Source of the DNA: Desulfovibrio sp.
Lineage (GTDB): Bacteria > Desulfobacterota > Desulfovibrionia > Desulfovibrionales > Desulfovibrionaceae
Assembly (NCBI GenBank): GCA_022837365.1
Contig: JALHHV010000035.1
Coordinates: 1 to 9,621 of the forward strand
Length of the DNA stretch: 9,621 nt
Reading direction: 5' to 3'
Positions within the stretch are counted from its first letter, which is position 1; each line of letters opens with the position of its first letter. Of this stretch, positions 6,422 through 9,621 are shown piece after piece. Below the pieces are notes generated by a model, which did not search any database, was not told the origin of the DNA, and saw only the letters and a list, made by a program, of their open reading frames with translations. The position numbers and the translations under genes are program-made.

Positions 6422-7764
6422 TACACCACCTCGACCTTGAGTATGCCGTCCTCGACCTTCCAGGGCAGGCGGGTCAGCCCCCTGGGCGGCGGACCGGCGA
6501 TGACGTTGCCGTCCCTGTCGAATGCCCCGCCGTGGCAGGCGCACTTGAAGCGCGAGGACAGCGGATCCCAACTGACGGCGCAGCCCAGATGCGGGCAGGT
6601 ATTGCTGAAGCAGAGCACCTGGCCGGGGGCGTCGTGCCGTACCAGCAGGGTGGACTGCACCTGTTCGCTGTGGAACGCCTGGGTGCGCGTGTAACCGAGC
6701 GGCAGGGTGCTGACCTCGCCCACGGGGATGTCCTTGAGCGCGGCCACGGGCACCCATTGCGCCGGTGTGCGGACCTGGGTCGGCGCCACCGCCGCGGTGC
6801 CCAGGATGCCGCCGAGCACGGCCACGGCCCCCGCGCCCACGGCGGCCGTCAGGAACGTGCGGCGCGAGGCGCACGCCAGTTCCGGTCCGGCGGGGGGGCA
6901 TGCTGTTGCGGCAGCCGGAGAAGCCGCAGGAGCGTCATGGTGATGCCCCCCGCAGGAGCAGCCCGTGGCGACGGGCTTCGGCGCGTCCTTCGCCCTTTCC
7001 TTCGCCGCTTCCTCCACCGGATGGGCGGAAAGGGGCCTGAGCGATTTCAGGTGCTTCAGCGCCAGACGCTGGATGTACTTGATGGCCCGCGTCCCGCTGA
7101 TCTGCTTGGGGCAGACTTCCGTACAGTTGAATTCGGTGCGGCAGGCGTAACAGGAGTCCAGCGCCCGGGTCAGGCGGGCCTCGAACAGCCCGTCACGCTC
7201 GTCGGCCAGCAGGGTGAACGCGCGGTTGAGGGCGGCCGGTCCAGCGTACCCCGCGTGGTGATTGACCATGGTGCAGCTTGAAACGCAGCAGCCGCAGGCT
7301 ATGCAGTCCGTGGCCATGCCGATGTCGATGCGCGCCTGGTTGTCGGGCTTGATGGCGTAGGGCTCGTCGTGTTCCACGGCGGGCTCGAAGAACGGCAGGG
7401 CGTCCTCGTACTTGGCGAAGAACGGGTCCATGTCCACCACAAGGTCCTTGATCACGGGGAAGTGGTTCAAGGGACGGATGGTGATGTCCTGCGCAGGGGG
7501 CAGGTGCGCGACGTTGGTCTTGCAGGCCAGCGCCTCGCGGCCGTTGATGACCATGCCGCAGGAGCCGCACATGTTGACGCGGCAGGCGAAGCGGAAGGAG
7601 ATGCTCGGGTCCTGCTCGCGCTGAAGGCGCAACAGCACGTCGAGTATCGTGGTGGTTTCCGGCGCGGGGATGTCCAGCGTGTAGGCATCGAAATGCCCCT
7701 CCCCGCCCTCGGCCGGGTCGTAGCGGAACACCCTGACGGTGCGGGATGTCGGTTGGGATGTCAT
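6421..7764 (-). CDS. sdhB: SdhB/FrdB iron-sulfur subunit fused to a Tat-type Rieske protein
   Basis: One 447-residue frame joins two electron carriers. Residues 1-245 are a complete SdhB/FrdB: [2Fe-2S] ligands Cys61, Cys66, Cys69, Cys81; [4Fe-4S] ligands Cys154, Cys157, Cys160 with Cys218; [3Fe-4S] ligands Cys164, Cys208, Cys214. Residues 246-299 form an Ala/Pro linker with a GCSCGGHHHD patch (268-277). Residues 300-327 are a Tat signal-anchor (SRRTFL, then a hydrophobic stretch). Residues 335-447 are a Rieske domain with box 1 CPHLGC (390-395) and box 2 CACHGG (408-413). Expected ligands are Cys390, His392, Cys408, His411, with disulfide Cys395-Cys410. The SdhB half would be cytoplasmic and the Rieske half periplasmic. 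GGAGG lies five bases before the ATG. The join crosses a seven-C run (6892-6898); one C fewer would split the gene in two. Domain calls are firm; the fusion is less so. Confidence 0.88.
   Translation of the reverse strand: MTSQPTSRTVRVFRYDPAEGGEGHFDAYTLDIPAPETTTILDVLLRLQREQDPSISFRFACRVNMCGSCGMVINGREALACKTNVAHLPPAQDITIRPLNHFPVIKDLVVDMDPFFAKYEDALPFFEPAVEHDEPYAIKPDNQARIDIGMATDCIACGCCVSSCTMVNHHAGYAGPAALNRAFTLLADERDGLFEARLTRALDSCYACRTEFNCTEVCPKQISGTRAIKYIQRLALKHLKSLRPLSAHPVEEAAKERAKDAPKPVATGCSCGGHHHDAPAASPAAATACPPAGPELACASRRTFLTAAVGAGAVAVLGGILGTAAVAPTQVRTPAQWVPVAALKDIPVGEVSTLPLGYTRTQAFHSEQVQSTLLVRHDAPGQVLCFSNTCPHLGCAVSWDPLSSRFKCACHGGAFDRDGNVIAGPPPRGLTRLPWKVEDGILKVEVV
6426..6432 (-). promoter_or_regulatory. 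ribosome binding site of cytochrome b/c, inside the Rieske end
   Basis: GAGGTGG on the - strand lies four bases before the ATG at 6421, within the last codons of the SdhB-Rieske gene. With the TAATG overlap it implies coupled translation. It rejects the much longer frame opening at 6901, whose extra 160 residues are only the shifted Rieske region. Confidence 0.6.
6892..6898 (-). repeat. C7 homopolymer at the SdhB-Rieske junction
   Basis: Seven G on the + strand (seven C in the gene) encode Cys289-Pro290-Pro291 in the linker, ten codons before the twin arginines. With six C, the SdhB frame would stop 15 codons after Pro290, and an ATG overlapping the run (at 6901) would open a separate Rieske gene beginning MPPAGPELACASRRTFL. 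No Shine-Dalgarno sequence precedes that ATG. The tract is thus a switch point between one fused and two overlapping genes. Confidence 0.75.
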
Positions 7765-7776
7765 GACGGCCTCCGG

Positions 7777-8118
7777 TTAGTAGATGATGCCCCAGACGAG
7801 CAGCACCACGGCAAGGCCCATGCCCGGCAACCAGTAGGCCAGGTTCCGCTGCCGCCTGATGTCCGCCAGATTGAAGTCCAGCAGGATGACCCGCAGCCCC
7901 AGCGCCGCGTGAAACGCCACCACGACCAGCAGCATGAACTGGAGAAACGGCTTGTAGGTGAAGAAGAGGTGCAACGTGAGGAATACGACAATGAATACCG
8001 CGCTGATGCGCTGCATCAGCCAGGCCCACATGCCGACGTGCGTGCGGCCTCTCCGGTACGGGTCAAGGTCTCCCCATTGCAGTGGCGTGCGGTATTCGAA
8101 CTTCTGCTGCTGTTCCAT
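7777..8118 (-). CDS. sdhD: SdhD-like succinate dehydrogenase membrane anchor
   Basis: This 113-residue protein has three hydrophobic helices, about 31-53, 58-80 and 93-113. The first carries QRISAV (36-41), like the signature of SdhD anchors. The second carries HAALGLRVILLDF (70-82), which lines up with E. coli SdhD HAWIGMWQVLTDY, so His70 matches the heme b ligand His71 and Asp81-Phe82 match Asp82-Tyr83 at the quinone site. The usual tyrosine is therefore Phe here. His50 in helix 1 is a second possible heme ligand. The start was chosen at MEQQQKFEY, with GGAG eight bases upstream; a longer in-frame opening runs back into the flavoprotein gene. It anchors the SdhA/SdhB head and lies 12 bases before sdhB. 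No SdhC partner is visible in the window; it may lie beyond the right edge. Confidence 0.87.
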   Translation of the reverse strand: MEQQQKFEYRTPLQWGDLDPYRRGRTHVGMWAWLMQRISAVFIVVFLTLHLFFTYKPFLQFMLLVVVAFHAALGLRVILLDFNLADIRRQRNLAYWLPGMGLAVVLLVWGIIY

Positions 8119-8126
8119 GTTGTTTT

Positions 8127-8130
8127 CTCC
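8127..8130 (-). promoter_or_regulatory. ribosome binding site deciding the sdhD-like start
   Basis: GGAG on the - strand eight bases before ATG 8118 lies in the 44-base gap after the flavoprotein stop. It supports a 113-residue product instead of the longer in-frame opening at 8397. Confidence 0.65.
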
Positions 8131-8162
8131 GAAGTGTGCTGCGTTGATATGTCGGTGAAGAA

Positions 8163-9621
8163 TCATTTTTTCCATTTCTGGCAGGCTTCGACAGGCTTGT
8201 GCGTAAACTCGACGGGCTTCTTTTCCGTAACGGGCATGCCGTCGTCGCCGCGCCAGAGAAACGTGTTGAACAGGCCGTAGTCGTCGCGCTGTTCGGGGAA
8301 GTCCAGCCGGGTATGCGCGCCGCGCGTTTCGTCGCGCAGCAGCGCCGAGGTCGCGGCCATGATCGAGACGTCGATCATGCTGCGCGTATCGAGCCATACG
8401 TTGTAGACCATGTTGTAGGCGTTGCTTTGAGCAACGGACGCGCGTTCCACGTCGTCGCTCAGGCTGCGGAAGATGGGCAGGGCCTCTTCCAGGTCCTTCT
8501 GGTTGCGGATGATGCCCACCTTGAGCCAGTTGGTTTCCTGGATGTCGTGCCGGATTTGCAGCGGGCTCCGCCCGCCGGTGCGCGACAGCGGTTCCCGCAG
8601 GCGGGCGACCAGCGATTTCACAAGGCCGGGGGCGGTCTTCGCGATGCTGCGGTCCTTGGCCAGGAACCGGGCCAGCGATTTGCCCGCCAGGCGTCCGTAG
8701 ACGCAGGATTCCGCGATGCCGTTGCCCCCGAGGCGGTTGGCGCCATGCACGCCCCCGGCGTCTTCGCCCGCGACAAAGAGCTTGTGCAGGCTGGCCCCAT
8801 GTGGGCGGCGTCGATCTGCACGCCGCCCTCGGGACACGCGCGGCCGGCCATCATTTCCATGTAGGCCGAGCGGCTCACCACGTCGCGGGTGGCGCGTTCC
8901 GCCACGTCCGGGGCGTAGCGCTGCATGTAGCGCTCGCCCTCGCCGTTGTAGAGGTGCGCTCCCGCGCCGCGCAGCCCTTCTTCCAGCAGTGCGCCGGCCA
9001 CCACGCTGCCCGGCACGATGAGCCCGGTGGGGTGGAACTGGATCATTTCCATGTCCCGCATGCGGACGCCGGCCCTGTACAGCATGGCGATGCCGTCCGC
9101 GGATTTTTCCGGGCCGGGGGCATGGAAGCGGTACTGGGTGGGGCCGCCGCCCGTGGCCACCAGGGTGGCCGCGGCTTCCACGACCAGGAATTCACCCCGG
9201 CGCATGTCGTACAGCAGGGCTCCGGTGACCGTCTTGCCGGTGGCGTCCAGCAGCAGTTCCACGGCGCGGGTTTCTTCCAGCACGGGAATGCGCCGCTTGA
9301 AGACCTGCTCCGTGGTCCGGCTGATGATTTCGATGCCCGTCAGGTCGCCCCTGTGCACGGTGCGGTCGAAGGATTGCCCTGCGAAGGGCTTCTGATGGAC
9401 GCGCCCATCGGGAAAACGGTCGAAAAAGCACCCGCAAACGGTCTCCAGCTCCTTGACCGTCGGGGTGGCTTCCTCGACGAGCTGCTTCGCGAGGTCCTGG
9501 TTGTTGATGTACTGGCCGCCCTTGAGCGTATCCATGAGGTGCTTTTCATGGGAGTCTTCGGGGTTCAGGACGACATTGAACCCGCCTTGCACCATTCGGC
9601 TGCATCCGCCCTTGCCCTTCA
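8163..9621 (-). pseudogene. sdhA: succinate dehydrogenase/fumarate reductase flavoprotein, 5'-partial and frame-broken
   Basis: This is the FAD subunit that interconverts succinate and fumarate. Its N-terminus lies beyond the right edge. The first frame (from 9621) shows MVQGG, the FAD-domain segment [15 protein letters not shown], the substrate motif QFHPTGL and the catalytic-Arg segment EEGLRGAGA, up to [11 protein letters not shown]. The reading then moves to another frame at 8795-8798 and continues with [25 protein letters not shown] (FAD and substrate Arg region) and a normal helical C-terminus ending at 8163. Flanking homology is good on both sides. About 70 residues that normally separate these two motifs, including the catalytic His-x-x-Met-Gly-Gly segment, are absent. 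As read, only truncated proteins of no likely activity could form. A local assembly or sequencing deletion is as likely as a true mutation, since the downstream subunits look intact. Aspartate oxidase is a less likely identity. Confidence 0.82.

Noticed and set aside
6422..6901. A 160-residue extension of cytochrome b/c from ATG at 6901
   Set aside because: It is the Rieske region read in a shifted frame: Arg/Gly/Pro-rich, with no motif. The TAATG overlap and ribosome site at 6421 mark the true start.
8119..8397. A 93-residue extension of the SdhD-like protein from ATG at 8397
   Set aside because: It overlaps the conserved C-terminus of the flavoprotein and has no family similarity; GGAG before 8118 marks the start.
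1..9621. CRISPR arrays, insertion sequences, tRNA genes, attachment sites
   Set aside because: No spaced direct repeats, transposase motifs, terminal inverted repeats or tRNA-like cloverleaf were seen on either strand.

Overview
The window reads as part of a high-GC anaerobic deltaproteobacterial genome, most likely a Desulfovibrio-type sulfate reducer. This is inferred from GC-rich codon use, the sulfonate lyase, the class I [4Fe-4S] fumarase and the sigma-54 regulator; no marker in the window proves it. The left edge holds the 3' end of a 5S rRNA on the + strand, so a ribosomal RNA operon ends here. Every protein gene is on the - strand and points toward that rRNA gene.

Layout in transcription order (right to left): the succinate dehydrogenase/fumarate reductase flavoprotein (8163-9621, cut by the window edge and internally broken); a 113-residue SdhD-like membrane anchor (7777-8118); an iron-sulfur subunit SdhB continuous with a Tat-type Rieske protein (6421-7764); a cytochrome b with a C-terminal cytochrome c domain (4940-6421); class I fumarase/tartrate dehydratase alpha and beta (4029-4910 and 3426-4019); the small and large subunits of a UxaA-family lyase that look like (2R)-sulfolactate sulfo-lyase SuyA and SuyB (3069-3353 and 1905-3065); and a GAF/AAA+/Fis sigma-54 activator (188-1807). 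Spacings are short or overlapping and most genes have clear Shine-Dalgarno sequences, so the run from the flavoprotein to SuyB looks like one operon with its main promoter beyond the right edge. No stretch over 300 bases lacks a gene.

How the genes fit together (inference): a complex II, a complex III-like cytochrome b/c plus Rieske, and a fumarase would link succinate/fumarate/malate chemistry to the menaquinone pool and to periplasmic cytochrome c. The lyase would release pyruvate and sulfite from sulfolactate, and sulfite is a respiratory electron acceptor in sulfate reducers. The most striking feature is the SdhB-Rieske fusion, which would tether complex II (cytoplasmic face) to complex III (periplasmic face). 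The join lies about 40 bases upstream of the Tat motif, at a run of seven C; losing one C would give two overlapping genes instead, so the fusion needs confirmation. The flavoprotein changes frame at 8795-8798, exactly where about 70 family residues, including the catalytic His-x-x-Met-Gly-Gly segment, appear to be missing. It is either a real pseudogene or a local assembly fault.
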